Notes: a model not told the origin generated them from the letters alone. A DNA stretch of 64,000 nucleotides from Streptomyces sp. NBC_00440 (GCF_036014215.1 NZ_CP107921.1:8181501-8245500), one strand, 5' to 3'. Counted from the first letter of the stretch, positions 27,452-36,799 are shown. Made by a program: numbers and translations.

Positions 27452-28634
27452 GACAGACCCCCCGTGTCCACGCGCAATCGTTGTGCGGCCCGAGCCGACG
27501 AACGTCGGCTGGCCATCTCTGGGTCACTCTGAGCGGACAAAATGTACCGAACCGTGGTCGTCGTCCAGTCATGGCCGAGCAACTTCTGCACCTCCCACAG
27601 CGACATCCCCGCCTCGTAACGGTGTGTGGCACAGGCATGCCGAAGCAGATGAGGAAAGATCCGCTCGACCGGACCTGCCAGGTGGGCCTCCGAGGCTCTC
27701 GCTAGAGCCTTCCGTAACGTCGACGTTGTCACCGCGGGGCCGACAGGGTTCGGCATGCCGCCAAGGTCTCGCGCCAGGCGCTCTGAGGGCCAGACCGGCG
27801 ACTCAGGGTGCTCCGGGTCGTCTGAGAACAACCCGCGGACTTCCTCCACGTACCACCACAGCAACTCACGTCCCTCGGCGAACAGAAACGCCTCTCGCTG
27901 CCGCGGCCCCGACCCTCGGGCGCCCTTGCCCTGGACGACGAACCGCCCGAAGTCGCCGGCCTCCCAGTGCAGGTCCTTCATGCGCATCTGGCACAGCTCC
28001 GAGGCGCGTACTCCGGAGATGTAGATCAACTTCGCCATCACGTAGTCCCTGCACGCCACCGCCTCCTTGCGGGCGTGCGCCAGCTGCCGCCGCCAGCCAG
28101 CGAAGAACTCGTTGACCGCCCGGGCCGACGGTGGCACCCGCAGGCCGAAGTCGCCGCGGTGTGCGTGTCGGTTGAATGGATCGATCGGCGACTCGACCGC
28201 CGCCCCGAACCGCTGGAAGATCTCGTGCGCGTAGCGTTGCTCCAGGAATGCGAAGAAGTGGTCGATCCTGTTCAGCTTCGATCGCACCGTCGGTGCCTGG
28301 CGTTTGCCGACTCCGGCGAAGTATCCGTCGACGTGGCGGGGCGTCAGCCGCCACGGTACGACACCGTAGTGGTCGCACACCTCGATCACTGGCTTCGTCA
28401 GCCGTCCAGGGTGGAGGACGCCAGGCCCGCCACATCTCGCGCCCACTGGTACTCGACCAGCGCGTCCATGAAGAACAGCTGCTCGTCTTCCTCGTCCGCC
28501 CCGCCTGCGTACCGGTGCTGCAGCAACAGCACATCGCTCAGCCCCGGCCCGCCTCCCAGCAACTCCGCCTCTGCGGGCGACGGTTCGCTGGGAGGTGGTA
28601 CGAGGGAGAGCACGCGAGTCCCGGGATCTGCCAC
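27448..28634 (-). pseudogene. XerD-like tyrosine recombinase with a one-base frameshift
   Basis: The first frame encodes the N-terminal part (TRVLSLVPPPSEP, then FFMDALVEYQWARDVAGLA) up to SSTLDG and a stop at 28398. The second frame continues RLTKPVIEVCDHYGVVPW. Adding one C in GACGGCTG would restore STLDRLTKP. The core-binding domain and a complete catalytic set follow: SGVRASEL (Arg), FPHLLRHACATH (His-x-x-Arg), LGHDWTTTTVRY (His and Tyr). The catalytic half is undamaged, so a start inside the second frame might still give a shortened protein. The full-length product is lost unless ribosomes slip. Confidence 0.8.
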
Positions 28635-28658
28635 GGACGTTCAAATTACAGCAGAGAG

Positions 28659-28673
28659 TCCTGAAATTCAGGA
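28659..28673. promoter_or_regulatory. Palindrome upstream of the recombinase trio
   Basis: TCCTGAA-A-TTCAGGA, perfect 7-bp arms, lies about 25 nt before the start of the recombinase gene. It is a good operator candidate for the trio's own HTH protein. Confidence 0.45.
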
Positions 28674-28779
28674 GAACGGCCCAACATCCTGAGAGGCCGA
28701 TGTAGGAGCCCATCGAGCCTCCTGCCAGCTGAAATGGAACGACGCGCCGAGCAGCCCCTCAGGGAACCCGCCCGTACTC

Positions 28780-28890
28780 CAGTTAGCACGTGGAATTCCT
28801 GGCCGCTGTCGCAGTGCCGGATCAGAAGGATCCGACTCGCGTGATCCACTACGACAGCGCGAGCACTCACCCGCAGTTCGGAGGCGAGTG
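28780..28890 (-). pseudogene. Nudix hydrolase N-terminal fragment
   Basis: The run RVSARAVVVDHASRILLIRH, then CDSGQEFHVLTG matches the first strands of Nudix proteins (ARAVVVD-x-RILLIR, then a W/F-VLPGG turn), with the turn already altered to HVLTGV. The Nudix box itself is missing. Confidence 0.5.
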
Positions 28891-29430
28891 GTCGTCGCCC
28901 GGCACCGGACGACGACAGCGCATGATCGTTCATCCCCGCAGCCTGTGGGCACACGCTGCCGAGAATAGCGAGCTTGAGATGCCCGCAGGCAGCCGCCTTG
29001 GAACAACCGCTCGAAACCCAAGCTATGGGCATGCGTAGGAAGGCCCTTGGTGTCAGATGATGGCGGCACTTGGGATACCGACCTGAACAGGGCATGGGGA
29101 AGGGCGCGTTGAGGTGTCGCGGTGCGGCTTTCTATTGGGTTTATGAGGCCAGTTTCGGTGCTGCCTCTCGATGGGTCTGCTGGTAGTACATTCGTGGCCA
29201 CGCGCGCTTTGGATTGGCCGGGGTTCTCAGGGAGTGTTTATTCACCCGGGCGGGAGCTGGTCCGGTTCAGCGAGGCGTACGGAAACGGTGCGTGTCTCCT
29301 TGACTTGCTGTAGGTCGGCGGGCTTCTCTTCCGGAAGAAGAAAGGCTGTCTCCCTCTGCCGACGGCGGCCGTTCGCGTCGGATCCGGCGCGTTCTCTTTC
29401 CATCACGGGACACCACTTCACGCCTTATCA
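28891..29430. other. Non-coding stretch between relics
   Basis: Lower-GC patches and many stops occur in all frames. No gene, RNA or repeat was recognised. Confidence 0.45.
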
Positions 29431-29434
29431 CCTG

Positions 29435-30028
29435 GGATGTGAGCGTCAACTCGACCGTCTGCCGGGCCCACATGCACGCCGCTGGCGCGCGTAAAAAGGG
29501 GATCTCCAGCGCGAACCTCCCGGAGGGATCGATACCGAGCCGGACGACCATGGATTCGGATGCTCCCGAGGTGGTCTGACCACGAAGATCCACCTCGCGA
29601 CCGAGCAGGGGCAGAAGCCGCTGTCGCTGCTGATCACAGCCGGCCACCGGCACGACAGCCCGCAGTTCCAGCCCGTCCTGAAGCGCATCCGGGTCCCCCG
29701 CACAGGACCGGGGCGGCCACGGACCACGCCCGACAGGGTTCGAGCCGACAAAGCCTACGGCTCCCGTGCGAACCGCTCCTACCTGCGCAGACGCAGGATC
29801 GAATGCACCCTCCCGGAGAAGGCCGATCAGGTCCGCAACCGCAAGAAGCTCGGCTTCCTAGGCGGCCGACCACCGGCCTTCGGCAGGGAGGACTACAAGG
29901 AACGCCACGCGGTGGAGTGCGGGATCGACCGACTGAAACGCCACCGCGCGGTAGCCGCGGGATACGACAAGCTGGCCGCGCGTTACGAGGCAACAGTGCT
30001 GGTCGCAGCCATCAACGAGCGGCTGTGA
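29435..30028 (+). pseudogene. IS5-family transposase relic, 5'-truncated and frameshifted
   Basis: The sense begins VNSTVCRAHMHAAGARKKG (first catalytic-Asp block, Asp replaced by Asn), shifts frame at a run of four Gs near 29500, and goes on DLQREPPGG, GFGCSRGGLTTKIHLA. The rest is well kept: LLITAGHRHDSPQF, VRADKAYGSRANRSYL with the second Asp, and ERHAVECGIDRLKRHRAVA with the Glu, then AINERL and the stop. The N-terminal third is gone and no matching inverted repeat was found. Confidence 0.8.
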
Positions 30029-30049
30029 CCAGCGCTTTCGCGACAGACC

Positions 30050-30619
30050 CTAGTGCACGACTCCGGCCGCGCGTACGTCGGCGAGCGCCTGCCGTGCCAG
30101 CGGGCCGAAGCCCTCACTGTTGTCGGTGCTGATCCACTGGTCGTAGGCGATCTCCCAGGCGAGCGTGCCCAGTTGCGCGGCCACACGCGCGGTCAGGCTC
30201 GGGACTCCGCGGCGGTTGAGGGCCTCGATCATCGAGGCGGTGAGCTCGATCCTCTTCAGGGCTTCACGTTCGCGCAGTTCCGTATTGGCGTTCAGAACGG
30301 CCTGGCGCCGGCCGCTGAACTCGCGGCGGTCGGCGGTGAAGAACGTTCGGCCGAGCGCATCGAGGGCCTCCGCCACCGAGTCGAGCGGTCCGGACTCCGG
30401 CGGCGCCGAGGCGATCCCTTCGACGAGGAGACCGGTCACCGTGCCCCCGCCGAAGAGCACCTCGCGCTTGTCCGGGAAGTGGCGGAAGAACGTGCTCTTG
30501 GTGAGCCCGGCGTGCTCCGCGATCTCGATCACGGTCGTGTTCTCGTAGCCCTGTTGCTCGAAGAGGTCGAGGGCAGCGGCGGCGAGTCGTCCTGGTGCGT
30601 CGGGTTGCCAGCGGGTCAT
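30050..30619 (-). CDS. TetR-family repressor
   Basis: A 189-residue repressor. The N-terminal helix-turn-helix is FEQQGYENTTVIEIAEHAGL, then TKSTFFRHFPDK. A helical ligand/dimer domain follows to the end (LAWEIAYDQWIS, ARQALADVRAAG). It diverges from a quinone-oxidoreductase gene, with two related palindromes between them, so that gene is its probable target. The recognition helix is almost the same as in the broken TetR at 8.3-8.8 kb, and so are the operators. Confidence 0.92.
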   Translation of the reverse strand: MTRWQPDAPGRLAAAALDLFEQQGYENTTVIEIAEHAGLTKSTFFRHFPDKREVLFGGGTVTGLLVEGIASAPPESGPLDSVAEALDALGRTFFTADRREFSGRRQAVLNANTELREREALKRIELTASMIEALNRRGVPSLTARVAAQLGTLAWEIAYDQWISTDNSEGFGPLARQALADVRAAGVVH

Positions 30620-30632
30620 GGAAACAGTGTAC

Positions 30633-30678
30633 GGGACTTGGTCCCATCAATGGTGTACGGTCGATAAGACCAAGTCCC
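30633..30678. promoter_or_regulatory. Two TetR operators between repressor and oxidoreductase
   Basis: GGGAC-TTG-GTCCC (30633-30645, perfect) and AAGAC-CAA-GTCCC (30666-30678, two mismatches), 33 bp apart centre to centre. Each is flanked on one side by CATCA, as in the operators at 8.8 kb. Confidence 0.7.
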
Positions 30679-30702
30679 ATCACTGGCCAGGAGAGGTCAC
30701 CG

Positions 30703-31623
30703 ATGAGTAAAGCTGTCCGCTACCGGCGATTCGGCGGTCCCGAAGTACTCGAACTGCAGGAGATACCCGAGCCGCACGCCGCACCGGACGAGGTCCGCGT
30801 CCGGGTCACTGCCGCCGGGCTGAATCCGATGGATTGGCAGATCACCACACGGCCCGACATGGCGGCGCGGTTCGGCATCACCTTGCCGGCCGGGTTCGGC
30901 AGCGACTTCGCCGGAGTGGTGGACGAAGTGGGCGCCGAAGCCACCGGATTCGCAGTCGGCAACCGGGTGTACGGGGCGGCGATTGGCCGGTCCGTCGCCG
31001 ATTTCGTGCTGGTCAAGACCCCCGCCGCAGACCTGTGGCCCACCCCGGATGGCATCGGCGACGAGGTGGCGGCCACGCTTCCGGTGTCCGGCCTGACGGC
31101 CGCCGCCGCGCTTGCCGCGATCGAACTCCGCGCCGGGGACACTGTCCTGATCGGTGGAGCGGCGGGTGGCGTGGGCATCTTCGCCGTGCAGCTGGCGAAG
31201 CTTGCGGGTGCCCGGGTGCTCGGCACCGCCTCCGAGAGCACTTTCGGATTCCTGCGCGGGCTCGGCGCGGAACCCGTGGCGTACGGCCCTGGCCTGGCGG
31301 ACCGGGTGCGGGCCTTGGCGCCCGAGGGGATCACCGCCGCAACCGACCTGTTCGGAAGGGAGGCGGCCGAGACCGCCCTCAAGCTCGGCGTGGCACCCGA
31401 GCGGATCTCCGTCGTAGCCGACGGCCCCGCCCCGCCGCCCGGTGTCCGCAAGGCGGGCGCCCTCGACGCGGGTCCGGGTGCCCTGGAACGGATCGCCGAC
31501 GCGATCCATGCCGGCGAGATCACGGTTCCGATTGCGGCGACCTTCCCGGTCGAGCAGATCCGTGAAGCCGTGACGACGCAGGCCGAGAGGCACGTTCACG
31601 GCAAAATCGTGATCGCCCTGTGA
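30703..31623 (+). CDS. Quinone oxidoreductase-like MDR-family reductase
   Basis: A 306-residue medium-chain dehydrogenase/reductase of the zinc-free quinone-reductase branch. The N-terminal GroES-like domain has AAGLNPMDWQI and the GSDFAGVVDEVG motif. The Rossmann domain has the nucleotide loop VLIGGAAGGVGIFAVQLAK near residue 150. The Cys/His zinc ligands of true alcohol dehydrogenases are absent. The ATG has a GGAGAGG ribosome site and follows the operators. It probably reduces quinones or enones with NADPH and is induced when the divergent TetR releases the DNA. Confidence 0.92.
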   Translation: MSKAVRYRRFGGPEVLELQEIPEPHAAPDEVRVRVTAAGLNPMDWQITTRPDMAARFGITLPAGFGSDFAGVVDEVGAEATGFAVGNRVYGAAIGRSVADFVLVKTPAADLWPTPDGIGDEVAATLPVSGLTAAAALAAIELRAGDTVLIGGAAGGVGIFAVQLAKLAGARVLGTASESTFGFLRGLGAEPVAYGPGLADRVRALAPEGITAATDLFGREAAETALKLGVAPERISVVADGPAPPPGVRKAGALDAGPGALERIADAIHAGEITVPIAATFPVEQIREAVTTQAERHVHGKIVIAL

Positions 31624-31673
31624 ACCGGCACGAGGTGGACTCGGCGACCAGGATCCACTTTCGCAACAAGCCC

Positions 31674-32810
31674 TAGTGTTCCGAGTCAGGAATTCCGCGT
31701 ATATGTGTAGGCTTGTTATATGGCGCGGATGGGGCGGCCGAAGGCCGAGTTGACTCTGTCGGATGAGGAACGGGCCGCACTTGAGGAGTGGGTGCGGCGT
31801 CGTTCCACGCCGCAGGCGTGGGCATTGCGGTGCCGGATCATCCTGGCCTGCGCCGAAGGCACCTCCAACAAGGACGTGGCTACTCAACTCGGTTCCACAC
31901 CACAGGCGGTGGGCCGCTGGCGGGCCCGATTCGTGCAATATCGAATCGCAGGTCTGGGTGACATGCCACGTCCGGGTGGCCCCAGGACGGTGACGGACGA
32001 CCAGGTCGCCGCGGTCGTCACCAGGACGCTGGAATCCACCCCGAAGAACGCGACACACTGGTCGACGCGGTCGATGGCGAAAGAGATGGGTCTGTCTCAG
32101 TCGTCGGTGTCCCGGATCTGGCGGGCGTTCGGCCTGCAGCCACATCGCTCGGAGACCTTCAAACTGTCAACCGATCCGTACTTCGTCGACAAGGTCCACG
32201 ACGTCGTCGGTCTCTACTTGGACCCGCCCGAACGGGCGTTGGTGTTCTGCGTGGATGAGAAGTCGCAGATCCAGGCCCTGGATCGGTCGCAGCCGGTGCT
32301 GCCGATGATGCCCGGTGTTCCCGAGCGGGCGACCCATGACTACGTCCGCGCCGGCATCACCACGCTGTTCGCCGCACTCGAGGTGGCCACCGGCAAGGTG
32401 ATCAGCTCCCTGCACCGCAGGCACCGGGCCGAGGAATTCAAGAAGTTCCTAGTCAAGCTCGACAAAGAGGTGCCTGGCGACCTGGAAGTCCACCTCGTCT
32501 GTGACAACTACGCCACCCACAAGACACCCGCCATCAAGAAGTGGCTGCTGGCCCACCCCCGGTTCCACCTGCACTTCACACCAACCGGCTCGTCCTGGCT
32601 CAACCTCGTCGAGCGATGGTTCGCCGAACTCACCAACAAGCAGATACGGCGAGGCGTCCACAAATCCGTCCACGCCCTTGAGAAGGACATCCGCAACTGG
32701 ATCGCCACCTGGAACACCGACCCAAAGCCCTACATCTGGACGAAGACCGCAGACGAAATCCTCGAACGCCTCGCCAGCTATCTGAACAGAATTCCTGACT
32801 CAGAACACTA
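31674..32810 (+). mobile_element. Intact IS630-family insertion sequence
   Basis: Imperfect 22-bp ends (21 of 22 identical) flank one transposase gene: TAGTGTTCCGAGTCAGGAAT at 31674 and its complement ending at 32810. Both ends finish in TA, the target duplication typical of this family. Joining the flanks gives CC-TA-GTGG, so the original target was CTAG. The gene is undamaged, so the element may still be mobile. Confidence 0.9.
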
Positions 32811-32811
32811 G
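31720..32811 (+). CDS. IS630-family transposase
   Basis: A 363-residue transposase. Residues 15-120 hold the paired helix-turn-helix domains (ALRCRIILACAEGTSNKDVA and MAKEMGLSQSSVSRIWRAFG). The DDE triad is readable as VFCVDEKSQIQALDR (first Asp), VHLVCDNYATHKTP (second Asp) and GSSWLNLVERWFAEL (Glu). The C-terminal segment IRRGVHKSVHALEKD matches relics elsewhere in the window. The last codon before the stop (CAC) is inside the terminal repeat; the TAG stop uses the duplicated TA plus the first host base. The length is full for the family. Confidence 0.95.
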   Translation: MARMGRPKAELTLSDEERAALEEWVRRRSTPQAWALRCRIILACAEGTSNKDVATQLGSTPQAVGRWRARFVQYRIAGLGDMPRPGGPRTVTDDQVAAVVTRTLESTPKNATHWSTRSMAKEMGLSQSSVSRIWRAFGLQPHRSETFKLSTDPYFVDKVHDVVGLYLDPPERALVFCVDEKSQIQALDRSQPVLPMMPGVPERATHDYVRAGITTLFAALEVATGKVISSLHRRHRAEEFKKFLVKLDKEVPGDLEVHLVCDNYATHKTPAIKKWLLAHPRFHLHFTPTGSSWLNLVERWFAELTNKQIRRGVHKSVHALEKDIRNWIATWNTDPKPYIWTKTADEILERLASYLNRIPDSEH

Positions 32812-32854
32812 TGGGAGACCGCCCGGGACCGTCACGGCCAGCGGAGGCAGAGCG

Positions 32855-33568
32855 TCAACGGGAATGGCGGCCGGTCAGAGACAGCGGCGCGAGCCCGTGC
32901 CAGTTCGCGGGCCCGCTCACTCTTTGCTTGGCGGTCATCTGGGTTGGCCAGGCCCTGACCTGCGTGCGCGCGGCCATCAACTCCAGCCATACAGACGGCA
33001 GTTTGCCGTCGTCATGCGGCTTGAGGCCGGAGCGGGCCGCCGCGCGGAGCGCTTCGTGTACGCGTGTATTCGGAGAAAGCTGGGACGTCTTCTCCCGGTG
33101 GCAGCCCGTTCCAGCTCAGCACATGCCGGAGTCCCGGGCGCTCGGGGTCCTCGAAGTAGACCTCATGGCAGTCCCGCGGATCGCGGTTGACCGCCCATTT
33201 GCCCGCGTGCCGCCCGCGGCGGCTGGAGAGCCGACCTCGGTAGGACTCCAGCACCGGATCGGTGCCGCCCACCGGGGTCCCAGGCAGGCGAATGCTGATC
33301 AACTTTTCGGTTCTGCCACACCGCGACAACCCAGGTCGCCAGAAGGTGCTCCCTCTCCGTAAGCGTCCAGACAGCGTCTCCCTGCGGGTCCAGGTCCCCG
33401 TCCGCGACATCAACACCGCAGAAATCGGGCAGGAGTTCCAGCAGCAACGACTGGATCCCCGGCGAAGGCACATGCGCAGGCCGCCTTGTCGGTCGGACGC
33501 ATCGCATGGGCTGGCAACAGCTCGACCCCCAGAGTGCGCGCGACCTCGACGAACTGATGGTTCTTCAT
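32855..33568 (-). pseudogene. Conserved hypothetical gene with at least three frameshifts
   Basis: Protein-like blocks follow each other in changing frames: MKNHQFVEVARTLGVELLPA from an ATG, then LLLELLPDFCGVDVADGDLD and TEREHLLATWVVAVWQNRK, then VLESYRGRLSSRRGRHAGKW and VYFEDPERPGLRHVLSWNG, then HEALRAAARSGLKPHDDGK to PLSLTGRHSR and a stop. The blocks are in the right order and cover about 235 codons. The family is unknown to me. It lies directly beside the IS630 element, but the element did not land inside it. Confidence 0.7.
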
Positions 33569-33691
33569 GATCGCCGCAGGTGGGCCGCCGGGCGAGCGGG
33601 CGTTTCATGAGCGACCACCTATGGGACAGGGGCTGCCCGATGGGTCAGGCGGGCAGCCCCTCCAGAAGCCCTTCACCTCGCACGGGAGATG

Positions 33692-34123
33692 TCAGGCGGC
33701 GAATACCTGGGAGTCGTCGGCGAACGCCTTGAACTCCAGGGCGTTGCCGGCCGGGTCGAGCAGGAACATCGTCCACTGCTCGCCGGGTTCGCCTGCGAAG
33801 CGTACGTAGGGCTCGATGACGAACTCCGTGTCCGCGAGGCGCAGCCGGCCGGCGAGCCGGTGGAAGGCGTCGATGGTCAGGATCAGCCCGAAGTGCGGTA
33901 CGGGGACGTCGTGGCCGTCGACCGGGTTGTGTATCTGTTCGGTGCGGGCCGGGGCGAGGTGGGTGACGAACTGGTGGCCGTGCAGATTCCAGTCCACCCA
34001 GGTGTCGGCGCTGCGGCCCTGCTCCAGGCCGAGCGTCTCACCGTAGAAGCGGCGGGCGGCGGCCAGGTCGTCGACCGGGACGGCGAGGTGGAAGCGGGGG
34101 ATGGGGGAGGCGAGAACGGTCAT
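33692..34123 (-). CDS. VOC-family protein (glyoxalase/dioxygenase fold)
   Basis: A 143-residue protein with the paired beta-alpha-beta modules of the vicinal-oxygen-chelate superfamily. Module one starts [20 protein letters not shown] with the metal-ligand His. Module two has [15 protein letters not shown] and ends [14 protein letters not shown], where the Glu is the usual last ligand. Members act as glyoxalases, dioxygenases or antibiotic-binding proteins; nothing here decides between them. It is intact in an otherwise decayed stretch. Confidence 0.88.
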   Translation of the reverse strand: MTVLASPIPRFHLAVPVDDLAAARRFYGETLGLEQGRSADTWVDWNLHGHQFVTHLAPARTEQIHNPVDGHDVPVPHFGLILTIDAFHRLAGRLRLADTEFVIEPYVRFAGEPGEQWTMFLLDPAGNALEFKAFADDSQVFAA

Positions 34124-34404
34124 GGGTGGGGTTCCTTCCGGGTGACGTGGGGTGCCTGGCTCTTACCAGTTCTTCGGACATGCCGATCCCTATGATGGGT
34201 TCACGGGCTGTTCCGGCGGGTCCACAGTGCCTCGGGGAGGCGCTGCGACGAGTACACCGCTGCACACCGGTGAGAGCCCGACCAGCCCTCGTACCCGCCG
34301 AAAATCCCGCCGCCGCCGAAGAAGCCGGTGGAACCGCCGCGTCCGCAGCGTGATCCGGTGCGCTCGTACGGGCCGCTCGGCGCCGGGCCGCGGTGGCGGG
34401 TCCA

Positions 34405-34785
34405 TCATCGAGAATCTCCTCGCTCTGTTCCTCGGCACCGCCCGTTTCGACGGGGCACGGTTCCTCGGCGATGCCGATTTCGACGGCGTGCATTTCAACG
34501 GTTGTGCGAGTTTTGAACAGGCAACGTTCCTGGGCACCGCCCACTTCGTGGCAACAGCGTTATGAGGACGCGAGGTTTGAGCGGACGCAATTCCGAGGCG
34601 CCCAGTTCCGCGGAGCCGCGTTCGACAGCAAGGCATGGTTCGGAGAGGCGTGGTTCACTGGCACGAGTCGCGGCATTGGCCGTGTCCCCCCGGCCGATCT
34701 GTCGCATTGCAAGCGGGCTGGAAGCACCGCGCGCGAGATCGTGATCAAGGGTCGGAGAGTCGCTTTTCCGGTCGCGTTCATATGA
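34405..34785 (+). pseudogene. Pentapeptide-repeat protein relic, frameshifted
   Basis: Repeats of the A-x-F-x-x type are clear: ARFDG ARFLG DADFDG VHFNG, then ASFEQ ATFLG TAHF. After a frame change near 34.56 kb they resume as ARFER TQFRG AQFRG AAFDS. The central Phe every five residues gives the right-handed beta-helix of this family. The start and the usual membrane or effector part are missing. Confidence 0.65.
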
Positions 34786-34869
34786 CGGAGGACACAACCG
34801 ATTTGGGACGTGGGCCACCGTCCGTTCGAGGGTCTCGGACCCGGCGACGCCTGCGTGGCGTCGAACGGG

Positions 34870-35247
34870 CGGCCGAGGCTTCTGCTGCCCATCCGATCTA
34901 GCGCCGCACTTACCGAACTCACTCCGGAATTAACCCTTTTGCGCGCAGCCTGTGACCGCTACGGTCTGCTGGTCTGCTACGCCTACTCGCCCCCGGACCG
35001 ACACGGCCGAACAGCAGCCCGGATGTTCGCCCCGTCGATCGGCGTCCCCGAGGACATCGCCAACGCCAACAGCACGGCCTGCCTGGCAGCGCATGCTGCC
35101 CGGTTCGGCACACACCACCTCGCTGTCGACATGGGTGATCACCTCGGCAGCCCGTCCACCATCACAGCGACCGCCCACCGCGACCGCACGGGACACCGGA
35201 TCCGAGTCAGCGGCCAGGCAGCGATCGTGCGCACGGTCACGCGATGA
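34870..35247 (+). pseudogene. PhzF-family isomerase/epimerase, C-terminal half only
   Basis: About 125 residues match the C-terminal half of PhzF-like proteins: CDRYGLLVCYAYS, then ARMFAPSIGVPEDIANANST, CLAAH and VDMGDHLGSPSTITA. The N-terminal half with the catalytic Glu is absent, and the upstream reading frame runs into the pentapeptide relic. It cannot be a working enzyme alone. Confidence 0.7.
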
Positions 35248-35633
35248 GGCCTGCGCGCTCAAGGCGAGGGTGCCGGTCCGCAGCAGGTCCAACTGCTCCG
35301 GTGAGAGCCCGGCCAGTTTTGGCGGCATCTGTGGCAGGGGCTCAGGATTGATGGCCGATCACGTCGTACTGGTAGCGACTCGTACCTACTTGTCGGCTCC
35401 TCTTCGTTCTGGTCCGGGCCGCGGCCCTTCCGGCGAGGCCAGTCATTGACTCGACCGGCTCGGGCTCGTCCTCGCCCGCCGACGCTCACCCGAGACCAAT
35501 CCGATCGCAGCCCCGGCCGGTTGATCGAAGCCGTCCGACTTCGACGCCTTCTCCGTCGGCTCGCTGACCCACAGCGCGCCTGCCATGGAGCTGAGCATGC
35601 TTCTGATCATCAATCCCGAACACAGGAGGTACC
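35248..35633. other. Non-coding stretch between relics
   Basis: No frame shows a recognisable protein beyond a short minus-strand run (PPKLAGLSPEQLDLLR) that is too brief to name. Confidence 0.4.
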
Positions 35634-35929
35634 GTGGCCAAGGGCTACTGGGTCAGCGTCTACCGCACCATCGCAGACCCTGAGAGGCTTGCTGCCTACG
35701 ACAGGCTGGCCGGTCCAGCTGTCAGGGCCGCGGGCGCGGGCGGCTGCTCTCCCGCGACAGCCGGGGCGTCGCACACGACGCCGGAATCGCCGAGCGCACC
35801 ATCCTGATCGAGTTCGACAGTTTCGAACAGGCGGTCGCCGCACGCACGAGTGCGGCCTACCAGGAGGCACTGGCCGTACTTGCTGACGGCGTCGAGCGCG
35901 ACTTCCGCATCCTCGAAGGCCTCGACTGA
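35634..35929 (+). pseudogene. DUF1330 protein with a frameshift
   Basis: A GTG with an AGGAGGT ribosome site opens AKGYWVSVYRTIADPERLAA, YDRLAGPAVRAAG, the start of a DUF1330 protein. At the next Gly codons the frame is lost. The other frame continues RLLSRDSRGVAHDAGIAERT, then LIEFDSFEQAVAA and VLADGVERDFRILEGLD with a stop. Extra bases in a GGC/GCG run near 35.73 kb explain it. DUF1330 proteins are about 95 residues, which matches the joined length. Confidence 0.8.
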
Positions 35930-36004
35930 CGACCGATGCCGCGTCAGGGAGGAACACGATGCCGGCTGCGGGGATCACCCCGGCTGCCAGCGGTCGGCAC
36001 TTGG

Positions 36005-36245
36005 GCGGCAGCGAACAACGTCGAGATCGCCCACACCCCTGCCAACTCCCTCCTGGCTGAACCGCATCGAGGCCCGGTTCACCGCCGCCCTGCGCTACTT
36101 CACTCTGGACGGCACCGACCACGCCGACCACAAAGAACAGGGCAGCATGATCCGCCGCTGCATCATCTGGCGGAACAAGCACCAAGCCGATATTCGCTTG
36201 CCCGCCATCGTCACGCGGGTCAACATCTGCCTGACACCTCACGAA
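36005..36245 (+). pseudogene. IS630-family transposase C-terminal relic
   Basis: AAANNVEIAHTPANS (the strand before the catalytic Glu) is followed, after frame changes, by SWLNRIEARF, TAALRYFTLDGTDH and MIRRCIIWRNKHQ. This is the SSWLN-x-IE-FTALRYF C-terminal block of one Streptomyces IS630 subgroup, the same subgroup as the damaged copy at 39.3-40.3 kb. Confidence 0.7.
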
Positions 36246-36255
36246 GGCAGAGAAG

Positions 36256-36693
36256 ATGACCATGCAGACCCATCACGTCGACCACGAACTCATCCAGGCC
36301 GCGGCCCACGTCGCACGTACTCGCTGCCGGGGCAATAACCACACCATGGCGGCCGCAGCCCGTGCCCAGGACGGCCGGATCGTCACCGCAGTGAACGTCT
36401 ACCACTTCACCGGCGGCCCCTGCGCCGAGCTGGTTCTCCTCGGCACGGCGGCCGCCCAGGGCGCCTACGAGTTGGACACGATCGTCTCCGTGGGCGACCG
36501 CGATCGAGGGATCGTTCCCCCGTGCGGACGGTGCCGCCAGGTCCTCCTCGACTACTTCCCGGCCCTGCAAGTCATCGTTGGGGCAGGCGAGCGGCTCCGG
36601 ACGGTCTCCATCACCGATCTGCTTCCCGAAAGCTACGTCTGGGCGGACCACCAGCTCGAAACCGACGAGACCGAGCCACTCGGCACGAGCTGA
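36256..36693 (+). CDS. Blasticidin-S-deaminase-like cytidine deaminase family protein
   Basis: A 145-residue member of the cytidine deaminase fold. The active site reads GGPCAELVLLGTAAA (zinc Cys and catalytic Glu) and PPCGRCRQVLLDYFP (two zinc Cys). The stretch DGRIVTAVNVYHFTGGPCAE and the end LLPESYVWA are strikingly close to Aspergillus blasticidin S deaminase as I recall it (VNVYHFTGGPCAE, SPCGRCRQVLLD, LLPSGYVW). General bacterial cytidine deaminases are less similar there. It may detoxify a nucleoside antibiotic. It is intact, with its start just after a transposase relic. Confidence 0.85.
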   Translation: MTMQTHHVDHELIQAAAHVARTRCRGNNHTMAAAARAQDGRIVTAVNVYHFTGGPCAELVLLGTAAAQGAYELDTIVSVGDRDRGIVPPCGRCRQVLLDYFPALQVIVGAGERLRTVSITDLLPESYVWADHQLETDETEPLGTS

Positions 36694-36799
36694 CACCGCC
36701 AGACATAGACAGGGCGAACGTGGCCTGATGCGGCACTGGCCGAGGTTCCCAAAGACGCGCGGCACCCGCTGATCGAGCTGGTTGCCGAAGGCCGCTGCT

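Noticed and set aside
29447..29500. A programmed frameshift in the IS5-family relic at its A5G4 run
   Set aside because: Slippery runs are used by some insertion sequences, but this copy also lacks its N-terminal third and the first catalytic Asp, so simple decay is more likely.
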